A stretch of 64,000 nucleotides of DNA from Saccharopolyspora gloriosae (GCF_022828475.1 NZ_CP059557.1:2651470-2715469); one strand, 5' to 3'. Counted from the stretch's first letter, positions 17,619-28,600 are shown. A program made the numbers and translations. The notes: a model not told the origin generated them from the letters alone.

Positions 17619-18734
17619 TCACGTTGCGTCAAGCGGAATTCGGACTTCGAAGCAGCACCCGCCCGGGATGTCGAACACTCGCGCCCGTCCGTGGTGGGCT
17701 TCGACGAAGCCCTGCACGATGGCGAGCCCGAGCCCGCCGCCCTGGTTCCTCGCGGCGCGGTCGGTGTCGCCGCGCCAGCCGGTGTCGAACACCGAACTCA
17801 GGTCCTCCGACGGAATTCCGCCGCATTCATCGGACACCGACACCACGGCGTGCCCGTCCTCGGCCCGCAGCTCCAGCGAAACGGTGCTGCCCGCCGGGCC
17901 GTACTGGGCGGAGTTGACCAGCAGGTTGGTGAAGACCCTGCTCATGGCGTCGTAGTCCACGGTCGCGACCACCGGGTCGATCCGCTCCGCCCGCAGCCGC
18001 ACGTCGCGCTTCTCACCGACCACGTCGGTCCTGGCGACCACGTCGCTGAGCAGGTCGTCGAGCGCGAGCCGCACCGGTTTCAGCCGCAAGGTGCCGGATT
18101 GGAGCTTGGAGAGCTCGAACAGGTCCTGGGCCATCTCGGTGAGCTGATCGACATCGGCACGGACCTCCCGGAAGTAGCGCGGGAGATCTGCGGACATCCC
18201 GTCCTCGACGGCTTCCGCCTTGAGCCGCATCCGGTGCAGCGGGGCGCGCAGATCGTGCGAGATCCACGAGACGAGCCGACGCCGCGACGCGTCGAGCTCC
18301 CGTTCCCTGCGCTGCGACTTGGCGAGGTTCTCACTGGTGACCCGCAATTCCCGGGCCAGTTCGGCGAATTCGGCACTGGGCAGATCGGCGGGCGCGTTGA
18401 ACCGCTGGTCGCGCCCGAATGCGCGAGTGGCATCGGCCAATTGCCTGCCGCCGGTCATGACCGACCGCCCCAACGCCACGCCGACGCCGATCGACACGAT
18501 CCCGGCGACGCAGTTGACGGCGAGGCCCACGGTCACGGACAGATCGGGGGAGTGCGTCACGTACATCGCCGTGATCACGCTGATGTTGGTGGCGCACACC
18601 GTGATCACGACTACCGCGACCAGCGACAGGCCGAGCGATTGCCGCCGCAACATGCGCAGCACCGTCGCTCCGAGCAGACCGACACCGGCGGATTCGCAGG
18701 CCGCGATGAGCACGATGGCCAGTGGCGAGTTCAT
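17619..18734 (-). CDS. Orphan sensor histidine kinase
   Basis: 371 residues from ATG 18734 (a longer start at 18869 is possible). About three membrane helices in the first 110 residues with almost no extracellular loop, a HAMP-like linker, the H box VSWISHDLRAPLHRMR, N box NLLVNSAQYGP, and ATP-lid motifs DECGGIP and GGGLGLAIV. All catalytic elements are intact. No response regulator is encoded next to it; instead two membrane-anchored propeller proteins follow on the same strand and may act as its extracellular sensing partners (inference). Confidence 0.85.
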   Translation of the reverse strand: MNSPLAIVLIAACESAGVGLLGATVLRMLRRQSLGLSLVAVVVITVCATNISVITAMYVTHSPDLSVTVGLAVNCVAGIVSIGVGVALGRSVMTGGRQLADATRAFGRDQRFNAPADLPSAEFAELARELRVTSENLAKSQRRERELDASRRRLVSWISHDLRAPLHRMRLKAEAVEDGMSADLPRYFREVRADVDQLTEMAQDLFELSKLQSGTLRLKPVRLALDDLLSDVVARTDVVGEKRDVRLRAERIDPVVATVDYDAMSRVFTNLLVNSAQYGPAGSTVSLELRAEDGHAVVSVSDECGGIPSEDLSSVFDTGWRGDTDRAARNQGGGLGLAIVQGFVEAHHGRARVFDIPGGCCFEVRIPLDAT

Positions 18735-19140
18735 CGGCGCCCACCGGGGTGAACGCCCGGCGTGCGGCGGGAGATCCGGCGGTCCTGGTCGTGTTCCGCC
18801 TCGTCGGGCACCAACTGTCGCGCTCCGCGTGGTAGTGGGTCGTCTCGGCCGGTTCCTCCGGGACCACAACGATTTCCGCGGCCGGGGGCCGACGTGCGTT
18901 CGGCGAATCTTATCGGGTCGTGGCGACGGCCCGGGGCGACGTCGTCGTTGACACCGGAGGTTCCCGGCTTCGCGGGGGTGACGAGCGGTGACGACCGGTC
19001 TCCGAACTCCCCTGGTCGCCCGTGGTGATCAGCTGGGCCGGGCCTTCGCTCGCAGGGTTGCGGCCGAACGGCCTTGTTAGGCTCACCCACATGCGCCGCA
19101 CCCGAGTCGTCAGCCGCCCGATCCGGGGCGGGCCGGCGTC

Positions 19141-19944
19141 GTGAGCGAGCGCGGCACGCACTTCGTGCGGTCGGTGGAGCGCGCGTTCCAGGTCCTGCGC
19201 GCATTCACCGGTGAACGCCCCGACCTGACGCTGACCGAGGTCGCGGACGGCAGCGGACTGGACCGGGCGGGCGCTCGTCGGCTGCTGCTGACACTGGTGG
19301 ATCTCGGCTACGTCCGCCACGACGGGCGGCACTACGCGCTGGCACCGCGCATCTTGGAGTTCGGGCACGCGTACCTCGCGGCCAAGTCGCTGCCCCAGGT
19401 CGCCGAACCGCACCTGCGGAGGCTGACAGCGGAGCTGCGGGAGATGAGCTCGATCGGCGTGCTCGACGGCGACGACGTCCGCTACGTCGCGCAGGTGCCG
19501 AGCCCGAAGCTGCTGTCGGTCGCGATCCCGGTCGGCAGCAGGTTCCCGGCGCACGCCACCTCGCTCGGCAAGGTGTTGCTGGCCGATGTGCCCCCGGAGC
19601 GGCTGGAGGCCTGGCTGAGCACGATGTCGTTGCGCGCGTGCACACCTCGCACGATCACCACCCGTGCCGGCCTGCACGCGCAGCTGGCGGCCGTCCGCAA
19701 GCAGGGTTTCGTGATCTCCGATGAAGAGCTGGAGACCGGGCTGCGCGGTGTGGCCGTGCCGGTCCGCGACCCGCACGGGCAGGTGATCGCCGCGCTGAAC
19801 CTCTCCTTGGACGTGCACGGGTGCACCGAGGAAGACGTGCGCAGGGACATCGTTGCGGCGTTGTTGCTGACCGCGGCCCGGATCGAGGCCGATCTCCGCG
19901 TGAACCCGGCCGCCGTCAACGCAGGAGAGGCGGCACCGGACTGA
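19141..19944 (+). CDS. IclR family regulator, PcaR/PobR-like
   Basis: 267 residues, GTG start. The winged helix (FVRSVERAFQVLRAF, LTEVADGSGLDRAGARRLLLTL) is followed by the IclR effector domain with SVAIPVGSRFPAHATSLGKVLLA and RGVAVPVRDPHGQVIAALNLS. This branch usually activates protocatechuate or p-hydroxybenzoate catabolism, but no such genes are nearby, so its targets must lie elsewhere. Confidence 0.88.
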   Translation: MSERGTHFVRSVERAFQVLRAFTGERPDLTLTEVADGSGLDRAGARRLLLTLVDLGYVRHDGRHYALAPRILEFGHAYLAAKSLPQVAEPHLRRLTAELREMSSIGVLDGDDVRYVAQVPSPKLLSVAIPVGSRFPAHATSLGKVLLADVPPERLEAWLSTMSLRACTPRTITTRAGLHAQLAAVRKQGFVISDEELETGLRGVAVPVRDPHGQVIAALNLSLDVHGCTEEDVRRDIVAALLLTAARIEADLRVNPAAVNAGEAAPD

Positions 19945-19955
19945 TCGCCGGGCGA

Positions 19956-19989
19956 ACCGGCCCGGCCGCGCGTGCGCGACCGGGCCGGT
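19956..19989. terminator. Bidirectional hairpin between iclR-type and gsmT-type genes
   Basis: ACCGGCCCGG (19956-19965) pairs with CCGGGCCGGT (19980-19989); the loop contains a further CGCGC/GCGCG pairing. Sits between two converging stops. Confidence 0.65.
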
Positions 19990-19998
19990 GATCCGCCG

Positions 19999-20892
19999 TC
20001 AGCGAGCGTCGGCGTCCAGGCGGGCCAGCTCCTCCTCGTCGCGGTAGCGCTTCTCGGCGATGTGGATGAAGTAGTCCGGCGTGGTCTCGGCGGTGGTCCG
20101 CTCGAAGTCGCCGTAGGTGTCGATGCGCTGGAATCCGACGTCGCGCAGCAGGCCGCGCAGGTAGTCCTTCCGCAGCGGGTACATGTTCAGGTAGTACTCG
20201 GAGGAGTCGGGGAACGTGTACTTGTAGCGGGCCAGGCCCTCGTCCACGTGGTCCGGCTCGGCGGAGACCTGATCGCCGCAGTAGTAGTAGGTGCGGTTCG
20301 CGCCCGCTTCGCCGTCGAGGACCGCGTCGTAGTTGCGCTGGTCGATGATGAGCACCCCGTCGGGGTTGAGCATCGCGTAGAACTCGGCGAGCGCCTTGCG
20401 CCGGTCGTGCTCGGAGAACAGGTGGGTGAACGAGTTGCCCAGGCAGACCACCGCGTCGTACCGGCCGGGCACGTCGTGGCCGAGCCGTCGCCAGTCGGCG
20501 TTCACCACGCGGAGCACGTGGCCGCCGTGCCGCATCCCGTTGCGGAACGCCTTGGCGAGCATCTGCGGGCTGCCGTCGGCGCTGACGGTGTCGAAGCCTT
20601 CGGACAGCAGCCGCACCGAGTGGAAGCCGGTGCCGGTGGCGGCGTCCAGCACGGAGCGGACTCCGCGCGCTTTGAGCTGGTCGACGAAGAACCGGCCCTC
20701 TCCGTCGGCACGCCTGTCCCAGTCGATCAGCTCGTCCCACTTGTCGACGAGGCCGCCGACGTACTCCTGCGCGTAATGTCCGGATTCCCGTACTTCCAGC
20801 GGGTTCTCGCCGAAGACCTGGCGGTCCAGCGACAGGGAGGCCGCCGTGTCGGAGTTCCGTTCGCGGACCGTGGTGCTCGCGTGTTCCGTCAT
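19999..20892 (-). CDS. gsmT: Glycine/sarcosine N-methyltransferase
   Basis: 297 residues from ATG 20892, with GAGGA upstream. It closely follows Actinopolyspora/Halorhodospira GSMT: FGENPLEVRESGHYAQEYVG, VLDAATGTGFHSVRLL (SAM site), CLGNSFTHLFSEHDRRKALA and YPLRKDYLRGLLRDVGFQRI. GSMT methylates glycine to sarcosine and dimethylglycine, the first steps of glycine betaine synthesis for osmoprotection. The second enzyme (sarcosine/dimethylglycine methyltransferase), often adjacent or fused, is not in the window. Confidence 0.85.
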   Translation of the reverse strand: MTEHASTTVRERNSDTAASLSLDRQVFGENPLEVRESGHYAQEYVGGLVDKWDELIDWDRRADGEGRFFVDQLKARGVRSVLDAATGTGFHSVRLLSEGFDTVSADGSPQMLAKAFRNGMRHGGHVLRVVNADWRRLGHDVPGRYDAVVCLGNSFTHLFSEHDRRKALAEFYAMLNPDGVLIIDQRNYDAVLDGEAGANRTYYYCGDQVSAEPDHVDEGLARYKYTFPDSSEYYLNMYPLRKDYLRGLLRDVGFQRIDTYGDFERTTAETTPDYFIHIAEKRYRDEEELARLDADAR

Positions 20893-21229
20893 GCCCCGTT
20901 TCCTCGGTTGATCGCGCACCGGTCCACCTCGCTTTCCCGTCGTGCCAAGGGAATTGAGGTTCCGGTGTCCGTTGTGCTTGAGCCGGTTCCGACGCTAGGT
21001 GCTGCGCCGCAGCGGACAAGGCCGTGCGCGGTGGCCGGGGGTGCGCCCGCCGCGCCGAGGCGTGGGGGAGTGGCCGGGGGCGGTGCGGTTGACCTGCCGA
21101 TACCGGTGGTCCGGCCGGACCGGACGTGGCGCGGTGAAGGACTTCCGGTGGTGTTCGTCCTCCGATCGCGGCTGTCGCAGCGCGAACATCGGCGGCGGCG
21201 ACCGGAGACGCGGATCACCGGGGCGAACG
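20893..21229. other. Intergenic region upstream of the methyltransferase, no gene recognised
   Basis: No coding sequence I can support. It must contain the gsmT-type gene promoter (minus strand), but I see no clear -35/-10 pair or operator. Confidence 0.4.
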
Positions 21230-21267
21230 CGCGGGGCTCGGCCGTGCGAACACGGCCAAGCCCCGCG
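21230..21267. terminator. Hairpin after fbiC
   Basis: 17-nt arms 21230-21246 and 21251-21267 pair with one mismatch around the tetraloop CGAA, 13 bp beyond the fbiC stop on the minus strand. Confidence 0.7.
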
Positions 21268-21280
21268 GTGCGGTCCGGAC

Positions 21281-23890
21281 TCAGCCGACGACGGGCAGGG
21301 CGCGGCGGACCGCGGGGGTGACGCCGTCGCTGGCGCGGGCGGCTTCGACGCGTTCGGCGGCAGGGGTGCCGTAGAGGCTGGTGCGCTGCCGCAGCGGACG
21401 TCCGGTCGGGCCGACGAGCTCCTCCAAGTCGCTGATCGTCTTGTAGGAGCCGTTGTCGGCACCGGCCATCCGGCTGATCGTCTCCTCCATCAAGGTGCCG
21501 CCCAGGTCGTTGACCCCGCCCGCGAGCACGTCCCGGCAGCCGTCGACGCCGAGCTTCACCCAGGAGCACTGGATGTTGTCGATCAGCCCGTGCAGCAGGA
21601 TCCGCGCGACCGCGTGCACCGCCCGGTTCTCCCGAGGAGTGGTGCCGGCACGCGCCAGCCCGGCCAGGTAGATCGGCGAGTTCTGGTGGATGAACGGCAG
21701 CAGCACGAACTCGGTGAACCCGCGCTTGCCGGTCTTGTCCAGGGCTTTGCGCTGGAGTTCGGCGATGAGCTTGATGTGGCCCACCCAGTGCTCCGGAGTG
21801 TCCACGTGCCCGTACATCATCGTGGACGTCGTCGGAATGCCCAGTTCGTGCGCGGTGCCGACGACCTCGGTCCAGCTGGACGTGGGCAGTTTGCCCTTGG
21901 TGAGCACCCAGCGGACGTCGTCGTCGAGGATCTCGGCGGCCGTACCCGGTAGCGAGTCGACCCCGGACTCCTTGGCCCTGCCGAGCCAGTCCCGGACGGA
22001 CAGGTTCGTGCGGGAGGCGCCGTTGACGACCTCCATCGGGCTGTAGGAGTGCAGGTGGATGTCCGGCTGCCTGCGCTTGACCTCGGCGGCGAGGTCGAAG
22101 TACGCCGTGCCCGGCATGTCCGGGTGGATGCCGCCCTGCATGCAGATCTCGGTGGCGCCCGCCTCCCACGCCTGGTCGACGCGCTCACCGACCTGCGACA
22201 ACGACAACGTGTAGGCGTCGGCGTCGGTGCGCCGCTGCGCGAACGCGCAGAACCGGCAGCCGGTGTAGCAGACGTTGGTGAAGTTGATGTTCCTGGTGAC
22301 GATGAACGTGACGTCGTCGCCCACGGCGTCTCGGCGCAGGCCGTCGGCCAGTTCGGTCACCGCGTCCAGGTCGGCGCCGTCGGCGTGCAGCAGCGCCAGC
22401 GCGTCCTCGTTCGACAGTCCGGCCGGGTCCTGCTCGGCGCGGCGCAGCGCTTCCCGCACGTCGGTGTCCATCCGCTCCGGCGCGTTCGGCACCCGCTCGG
22501 CCAGTTCGCCCCAGTCGCCGTAAACGGAGTCGAAGTCGCCGCGCCGATCCCCGGTGCGGCCGACCGTGTCCACCTCGACGTGCAGGTCGGTTCGGCCGCT
22601 ACCGGCGAGGTTCTGCCAGCCGCCGTCCGGTTCCTGCCAGGTGATGCCGGTCGGCTGCACGCCGTCCTTCGCCAGGCCCGTCTCCGGGTCGGCGAGCGCG
22701 GCGACGTGGGCGCTCACCCGCGGGTCCAGCCACGGTTCGCCCGCCCGCACGTACTCGGGGTAGATGGTGAGCCGCTCCCGCAGCGTGAATCCGGCCTGGT
22801 CGGTGAGCCGTTCCAGCTCGTCGATCTGCGGCCATTCCCGTTCCGGGTTCACGTGGTCCGGGGTCAGCGGCGACACCCCGCCCCAGTCGTCGATGCCGGC
22901 GCGGATCATCAGCGCGTACTCGTCGCCGATCAGGTTCGGCGGTGCCTGAACTCGCATCTTCGGGCCGAGCACCAGTCTCGTCACCGCGATCGTCGCGGCG
23001 AGTTCCTGCAGGTCGGCGTCCGGTGTGGCGCGCATCTTCGTGTCGGGTTTGGCGCGGAAGTTCTGCACGATGACTTCCTGGATGCCGCCGTAGGCGCGGG
23101 CCGCCTTGCGGATCGCGAAGATCGTGTCGGCGCGTTCGTCGTGGTTCTCGCCGATGCCGATGAGGATGCCGGTGGTGAACGGCACCGTCGTGCGGCCCGC
23201 GTCGTCGAGCACCCGCAGTCGCACCTCGGGGTCTTTGTCGGGGGAACCGAAGTGCGGTCCGCCCTTCTCGGTGTAGAGCCTGCTCGCCGTGGTCTCCAGC
23301 ATCATGCCCATCGAGGGCGCCACCGGCTTGAGCCGCTGCAGGTCCTGCCAGCTCATCACGCCGGGGTTCAGGTGCGGCAGCAGACCGGTCTCCTCCAGCA
23401 CCCGGATCGCCATGGCCCGCACGTAGGACAGCGTGTCGTCGTAGCCGTGCGCATCGAGCCAGTCGCGGGCCGCCGTCCAGCGGTCCTCCGGACGGTCCCC
23501 GAGGGTGAACAGGGCTTCCTTGCAGCCCATCGCCGCGCCCTTGCGGGCGATGTCGAGCACTTCATCCGGAGACAGGTAGGGCGACTCGACGCGGCCGGGC
23601 ACGGTGACGAACGTGCAGTAGCCGCAGCGGTCCCGGCACAACCTGGTCAGCGGGATGAAGACTTTGCGGCTGTAGGTGATCACGCCTTCCCGGCCGACCT
23701 CCGCCAGCCCGGCGTCGCGGGTGCGGGCCGCGTACTCGGCGAGCCGGTCCAGGTCGGAGTCCCGCGCCTGCAGCAGCACGGTGACCTCGTCGTGGTCCAG
23801 CGCCTTGCCGTCGCGGGCGCGGGCGAGCGCGCGACGCATCGCGGAGGCGTTCGGGGCGGCCGAAGTGGTGGGAACGTCGTCGGAAGCCAT
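21281..23890 (-). CDS. fbiC: FO synthase, fused CofG/CofH
   Basis: 869 residues from ATG 23890 (a more upstream start at 23953 is possible). Two radical-SAM modules: [10 protein letters not shown] (C-x3-C-x2-C) in the N-terminal CofG half and [10 protein letters not shown] in the C-terminal CofH half. Together they build 7,8-didemethyl-8-hydroxy-5-deazariboflavin, the chromophore of coenzyme F420, from tyrosine and a flavin precursor. The fused form is typical of actinobacteria. The F420-using enzyme Fgd is encoded at the end of this window. Confidence 0.95.
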   Translation of the reverse strand: MASDDVPTTSAAPNASAMRRALARARDGKALDHDEVTVLLQARDSDLDRLAEYAARTRDAGLAEVGREGVITYSRKVFIPLTRLCRDRCGYCTFVTVPGRVESPYLSPDEVLDIARKGAAMGCKEALFTLGDRPEDRWTAARDWLDAHGYDDTLSYVRAMAIRVLEETGLLPHLNPGVMSWQDLQRLKPVAPSMGMMLETTASRLYTEKGGPHFGSPDKDPEVRLRVLDDAGRTTVPFTTGILIGIGENHDERADTIFAIRKAARAYGGIQEVIVQNFRAKPDTKMRATPDADLQELAATIAVTRLVLGPKMRVQAPPNLIGDEYALMIRAGIDDWGGVSPLTPDHVNPEREWPQIDELERLTDQAGFTLRERLTIYPEYVRAGEPWLDPRVSAHVAALADPETGLAKDGVQPTGITWQEPDGGWQNLAGSGRTDLHVEVDTVGRTGDRRGDFDSVYGDWGELAERVPNAPERMDTDVREALRRAEQDPAGLSNEDALALLHADGADLDAVTELADGLRRDAVGDDVTFIVTRNINFTNVCYTGCRFCAFAQRRTDADAYTLSLSQVGERVDQAWEAGATEICMQGGIHPDMPGTAYFDLAAEVKRRQPDIHLHSYSPMEVVNGASRTNLSVRDWLGRAKESGVDSLPGTAAEILDDDVRWVLTKGKLPTSSWTEVVGTAHELGIPTTSTMMYGHVDTPEHWVGHIKLIAELQRKALDKTGKRGFTEFVLLPFIHQNSPIYLAGLARAGTTPRENRAVHAVARILLHGLIDNIQCSWVKLGVDGCRDVLAGGVNDLGGTLMEETISRMAGADNGSYKTISDLEELVGPTGRPLRQRTSLYGTPAAERVEAARASDGVTPAVRRALPVVG

Positions 23891-24035
23891 GTTCGAAACG
23901 CTAAGCGGCCCCCGCGCACACCCGCCAGTACACGAACGCACCCACCTCGTCACCCGTCGTTGTGAGAGATGTTCTGCCTGATCAGCGGCTCACATCCGGT
24001 TGTTCGGCCGGGGCGCGAAGTGTATTACCTAAAGT

Positions 24036-25636
24036 ATGTCTTCGATCATCGGCAAGCGGGTGAACGGGCGGACGTACTACTACGCCGCCGACTCCGGCCG
24101 CGTCGACGGCGCACCGCGGATCGTGGCGCAGCGCTATCTGGGCACCGCCGAGGACATCGAGGCGGCGCTGAGCCGGGTGGCGGCGGAGCCGGAGCACACC
24201 CGGCACCTCGCGTTCGGTGAAGTGGCCGCCGTGTGGGGCACGATCCGGCGCCTCGACTTGGCGGGCATCGTCGACGAGGCCGTCGGCAGGCAGCGCGCGG
24301 CGGTCTCCGCGGGCACCTGCGTGGCGCTGGCCGTGCTGCACCGCGCCACGGCGGGCCGCTCCGACCCGGCCCGGTGGTGGCCGGAGGTGTCGCGGCTGAT
24401 CCGGCCGGAACCGCCCACGCAGCTGTGGGAACGCGGCAGGCTCCGGCGAGCGCTGAGCCGCCTCGGCCCCCGGGAACGCCGTGCCGTCGAGACGCGCGTG
24501 TCGGCGGCGGTGCGCGACCAGCTGGGTGCGCACGACGGCCCGCCCGCGTTGATCGTGGACGTGCCGCACCTGGGCGCACCGGCGGTCCCGGACTGCGGTG
24601 AGCTCGCAGGCATGAGCGTGCTGGTGAGCCGCGACGGAGCGATCCCCCTGCTGTCCCAGGAACATCTGCGAGACCGCGACGACTGCGCGCCCTACGGCGT
24701 GCTGGCGCAGCGGCTCGCCGAGCGACACCGCGAGTGCTCGGGGCCGGGGAGATCACCGTCGTTTACGACGCGGGTGCGCACGCGCGGCCGCACCCGGATT
24801 CCGGACTCGGTTTCGTCGGCGGCCTGCTGCCCGGTGATCACCCGGAGCTGTTGGCGTATCCCGCGACGGCGCGGCGCCCGGTGGATCAGCGGCGACTGCC
24901 CGGTTTGACGGCGCTGGACACGCGGACCGTGGTGGACGGGGCGAGCAGGCGAGTCATCCTCACCCATTCCGAGACGCTGCACGCGGCGCAGGCGCGCGGG
25001 TTCACCGAGGCGCTCGGGCAGGCCGCGCGGCGGCTGGACGGGCTCGCCGAGGCGCTGGCGGCGGGCGGCAACCGGCGCTCGCGGGATCACGTGCTCGCGG
25101 AGATCTCCCGGATCACCCGGGTGCGCTGGGTGGAGCGGGTGCTGGTGACCGCGCTGCACGGGTCGGCCCCGGGAGAGCTGCGGCTGCACTGGCACATCGA
25201 CGAGACCTCCCGCGCCCGGGTGGCGGCCGAGTTCTTCGGCAAGCAGCTGCTGGTCACGGACCGGGATTCCTGGCAGGTCGCGGACGTGATCACCGCCTAC
25301 CGCGCTCGCTACCACCTGGACTCCACCTTCGGCAGGCTCAGCGCGCCGCACCCGCCGGAGCGCGGCGACGCGGAGCGGATCGCGGTGCACCGGATGATCT
25401 CGGTGCTGGCGGTGGCGGTGCTGCACCTGATGCGGCAGGAAGCCACGGAGGCCGGGCTGGACCTGTCGGTGCGTGAACTGTTCGAGCAGCTCACCGGCAT
25501 CCAGGAGACGGTGCTGCGCTACCCCTCGACCGGCGGCAGGCCCCGCACCCGCCGAGTGATCACCGACCGCACCGAGATCCAGCAGCGCCTCTACGACCTG
25601 TTCGGCTTGGACGAGGCGGCACCACGACGGCGATGA
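24036..25636 (+). pseudogene. IS1634-like transposase with a -1 frameshift
   Basis: Two frames join near 24734: residues 1-233 from 24036, then a downstream frame starting VLGAGEITVVYDAG. Restoring one G in GAG-TG would give 533 residues. The N-terminal part resembles IS1634 transposases (AFGEVAAVWGTIRRLDLAGIVD), and the second part has VVYDAG (candidate catalytic Asp) and a C-terminal HRMISVLAVAVLHLM helix. The first catalytic region (VDVPHL) is divergent and I find no terminal inverted repeats or target duplication, so the element is probably dead, or the frameshift is an assembly error. Confidence 0.6.
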
Positions 25637-25998
25637 CCGGCCGGAACCCGGCAGAACATGGCGGTTTCGCCACGGTCACCGCCGGTGTCGCGTGGATGGC
25701 GTGCGGTCATCGGATCGAGCGACATCGGACCGGATTCGCAGAAGCCGGGGTCGGCCATCGACCACAACGGCCGAGTCGTGGCCTGACGGGTTTTTGCCGG
25801 GGCCGGGGCGGCTGTCCGCTCGCTCACCGCTCCGCCGCCGACGGGACCGCCCCGGTTGCGGCCGGGAACCTCGCCCGGAGGCGGGATTCCGGCACCCGCA
25901 ACGGGATTCGTCCTTGCGCTCGGCGCAGGTGTCTGGTGGGTTCGACCGGAGCCGGTGCAGCGCCCCGCCCGGCACTCCACCGGAGCGAGGAGCCGTCG
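25637..25998. other. Gap between transposase and fuconate dehydratase
   Basis: The reading frame of the dehydratase runs back through this region, but the translation there is low-complexity and lacks family similarity, so I treat it as non-coding. GCCGGGGCCGG near 25797 is repetitive. No promoter identified. Confidence 0.4.
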
Positions 25999-27297
25999 AT
26001 GACCGCCCGCATCCTGGATGTCGAGACCGTGGACCTGCGATTCCCGACCTCGCGGGAACTCGACGGGTCCGACGCGATGAACCCGGCTCCGGACTACTCG
26101 GCGGCCTACGTGGTGCTGCACACCGACCACCCGCGAGTCGCCGAGGGGCACGGTTTCACCTTCACCATCGGCCGTGGCAACGAACTGGTCGTCGCCGCGG
26201 CCGAGGCGGTCGCCCGGCGGGCGCGCGGCATGGACGTCGAGGAGATCGTCGGTGACCTCGGCGCGTTCGCGCGGTACTTGGCGGCGGACAGCCAGCTGCG
26301 CTGGCTCGGCCCGGACAAGGGCGTGCTGCACCTGGCGACGGCCGCCGTGGTCAACGCGGCCTGGGACCTCGCGGCGAAGATCGAGGGCAAGCCGCTGTGG
26401 AAGCTGCTCGCCGACATGCCCCCGGAGAAGCTGGTCGACCTGGTGGACTGGCGGTACCTGCGCGACGAGCTGAGCCCGGCGGCCGCCCTGGACCTGCTGC
26501 GCGGCGCCGAACCCGGCCGCGCCGAACGGGAACGGCGGATCCGCGAGTCCGGTTATCCCGCTTACACGACCAGCGCGGGCTGGCTCGGCTACGACGACGA
26601 GAAGCTGCGCAGGCTCTGCCGGGAAGCGGTGGACGCCGGGTGGGATTCGGTGAAGCTGAAGGTCGGCGCGGACCTCGACGACGACCGGCGGCGCTGCCGG
26701 ATCGCGCGCGAGGTGCTCGGCCCGGACCGGCGGCTGATGATCGACGCGAATCAGACGCTCGGCGTGCAGGAAGCCGTCCACTGGCATCGCGGTCTCGCCG
26801 AGTTCGACATCCACTGGTTCGAGGAGCCCACCAGCCCCGACGACGTGCTCGGCCACGCCGCGATCCAGCGCGCCATCGCCCCCACGCACGTCGCCACCGG
26901 GGAGCACGCGCACAACGCGGTGATGTTCAAGCAGTTCCTGCAGGCGGAGGCGATCGGCATCTGCCAGCTCGACGCGTGCCGCCTCGCCGGGGTCAACGAG
27001 GCCGTCGCGGTGCTGCTGCTCGCGGCGGCGCGCGGCGTCCCGGTGTGCCCGCACGCCGGGGGAGTGGGATTGTGCGAGCTGGTGCAACACCTGTCGATCT
27101 TCGATTACGTGGCGGTGAGCGGCTCGCTCGACGATCGCGTCGTCGAGTACGTGGATCACTTGCACGAGCACTTCGTGGACCCGGTGCGGATGCGTGACGG
27201 CCACTACCTGCCGCCGGAAGAACCTGGCTACAGCGCGGAAATCCACCGCGATTCGCTCCGTCGCTTCAGCTACCCGGCCGGGCCGGAGTGGGGGTGA
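25999..27297 (+). CDS. fucD: L-fuconate dehydratase (enolase superfamily)
   Basis: 432 residues from ATG 25999 with GAGGAG upstream. Enolase-superfamily barrel with [11 protein letters not shown] (general-base Lys), metal ligands in [16 protein letters not shown] and ATGEHAHN, and the catalytic His in CPHAGG. The [12 protein letters not shown] and FTIGRGNE segments are specific to FucD, which dehydrates L-fuconate to 2-keto-3-deoxy-L-fuconate. No other fucose genes are nearby, so it stands alone or serves a related sugar acid. Confidence 0.9.
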   Translation: MTARILDVETVDLRFPTSRELDGSDAMNPAPDYSAAYVVLHTDHPRVAEGHGFTFTIGRGNELVVAAAEAVARRARGMDVEEIVGDLGAFARYLAADSQLRWLGPDKGVLHLATAAVVNAAWDLAAKIEGKPLWKLLADMPPEKLVDLVDWRYLRDELSPAAALDLLRGAEPGRAERERRIRESGYPAYTTSAGWLGYDDEKLRRLCREAVDAGWDSVKLKVGADLDDDRRRCRIAREVLGPDRRLMIDANQTLGVQEAVHWHRGLAEFDIHWFEEPTSPDDVLGHAAIQRAIAPTHVATGEHAHNAVMFKQFLQAEAIGICQLDACRLAGVNEAVAVLLLAAARGVPVCPHAGGVGLCELVQHLSIFDYVAVSGSLDDRVVEYVDHLHEHFVDPVRMRDGHYLPPEEPGYSAEIHRDSLRRFSYPAGPEWG

Positions 27298-27386
27298 TCC
27301 AGCGGACCGGACGGTCGATCGCGTCAACTCGATTCCGCCGCCCTGACGCCGACACCCCACCGGCGCCGGGCGGGGGAACGGCTGCG

Positions 27387-28565
27387 CTACCGAGCCAGCC
27401 ACATGTCGGGGCCGAAGACCTCGTAGCGGATGTCGTCCGCTGGGACTCCGCGATCCAGCAGCTGTGCGCGCAGCGCGCGCAGGAAGGGCAGCGGACCGCA
27501 GAGGTAGGCGGTCGTCCCTTCCGGGATGTTGAGGGTGCTCAGGTCGACCAAGCCGGTCCGATCGCCGGGGTGCTCCGCTTCCGGGGCCTCGTACCAGACG
27601 TGACCGGTGGCGTTGGGCAGCTTCGTGACGAGCTGGTCGAACTCCGCTCGACGCGCATGCGTGCGTTCGCTGCGGTCGGCGTGCACGGCGACCACCTGGC
27701 GCGGCGAATCCGTGGAGGCGAGGTGACCGAGCATGCCGATCATCGGCGTGCAGCCGATGCCCGCGGAGGCGAGCAGCACCGGTCCGTCACCTTCGTCGAG
27801 GGTGACGTCGCCGAAGGGGGCGCTGAGTTGCAGCAAATCACCTTCGGTGACGTGCCGGTGCAGGTGACCGGACACTTCGCCGTCGGGCGTGCCGCGGGCG
27901 TTCTTGACGGTGAACTCCACCGCGTCGGTCCGCGTACCGGTGAGGCTGTACTGGCGGATTTGGCGTGCGCCGTCGGGTAGTTCGACTTGAACGGACACGT
28001 ACTGGCCGGGCAGCCGCGAGGGGACGGGGAGACCGTCGGCCGGCCGGGCGAGCAAGGTGATGGCGTCGTCGGTCTCCGCGTAGCGGCCCACGACCCGGTA
28101 GTCGCGCCAGGTGCCGGGGTGGTCGGATTCGGCGTACAGCCGGTCTTCGATGCTGCTGAGCGAGTCGGCCAGCAGCCAGTACACCTCGCTCCAAGCGGCG
28201 GCCACGTCGTCGGTGACCGCCTCGCCCAGCACCTCGGAGATGGCCGCGAACAAATGGGTGTGCACGACGTAGTACTGGTCGCGGGCGATGCCCAGGGACG
28301 CGTGCTTGTGCGCGATGCGGTTGAGCATCGTCTCCGGCGGGGTGTCGGGGTTCTCCACGAGCGCGGTGGCGAAGGCCGCGATGGCTCCGGCCAGTGCCTG
28401 CTGCTGCGTGCCGTTGGCCTGGTTGCCCCGGTTGAACAGGTCGCGCAGGAGTTCGGGGTGAGCTGCGAAGAGCTTGTCGTAGAACACCGAGGAGATCTCG
28501 GCGATGGCGCCGCCGACGGCGGGCAAGGTGGCGCGGATCGTTTCGGCGGACTTCGCGGACAGCAT
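27387..28565 (-). CDS. hmp: Flavohaemoglobin, nitric oxide dioxygenase
   Basis: 392 residues from ATG 28565 behind TTTGGAG. N-terminal globin with proximal His in RIAHKHASLGI, then a ferredoxin-reductase module: RQYSLTG (FAD) and SAGIGCTPMIGMLGHL (NAD). It converts NO to nitrate with O2 and NADH. The gene directly follows an NsrR-type repressor, the standard NO-responsive pairing. Confidence 0.93.
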   Translation of the reverse strand: MLSAKSAETIRATLPAVGGAIAEISSVFYDKLFAAHPELLRDLFNRGNQANGTQQQALAGAIAAFATALVENPDTPPETMLNRIAHKHASLGIARDQYYVVHTHLFAAISEVLGEAVTDDVAAAWSEVYWLLADSLSSIEDRLYAESDHPGTWRDYRVVGRYAETDDAITLLARPADGLPVPSRLPGQYVSVQVELPDGARQIRQYSLTGTRTDAVEFTVKNARGTPDGEVSGHLHRHVTEGDLLQLSAPFGDVTLDEGDGPVLLASAGIGCTPMIGMLGHLASTDSPRQVVAVHADRSERTHARRAEFDQLVTKLPNATGHVWYEAPEAEHPGDRTGLVDLSTLNIPEGTTAYLCGPLPFLRALRAQLLDRGVPADDIRYEVFGPDMWLAR

Positions 28566-28600
28566 CGGAAACTCCAAATCATCATCTGATATTCGTGTTT
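28566..28600 (-). promoter_or_regulatory. AT-rich candidate NsrR operator before hmp
   Basis: The only AT-rich stretch in this area lies just upstream of the hmp ribosome site and includes ATCATCTGATATT with an ATCA-2-TGAT core. NsrR operators are AT-rich dyads in this position; the match is suggestive only. Confidence 0.35.

Noticed and set aside
24700-24800. Programmed -1 frameshifting in the transposase
   Set aside because: No slippery heptamer of the A6G or G-rich kind and no obvious stimulatory hairpin at the junction; a lost G explains it more simply.
23954-25998. Terminal inverted repeats of the IS1634-like element
   Set aside because: Comparison of the flanks by eye gave no match longer than chance, so element ends were not assigned.
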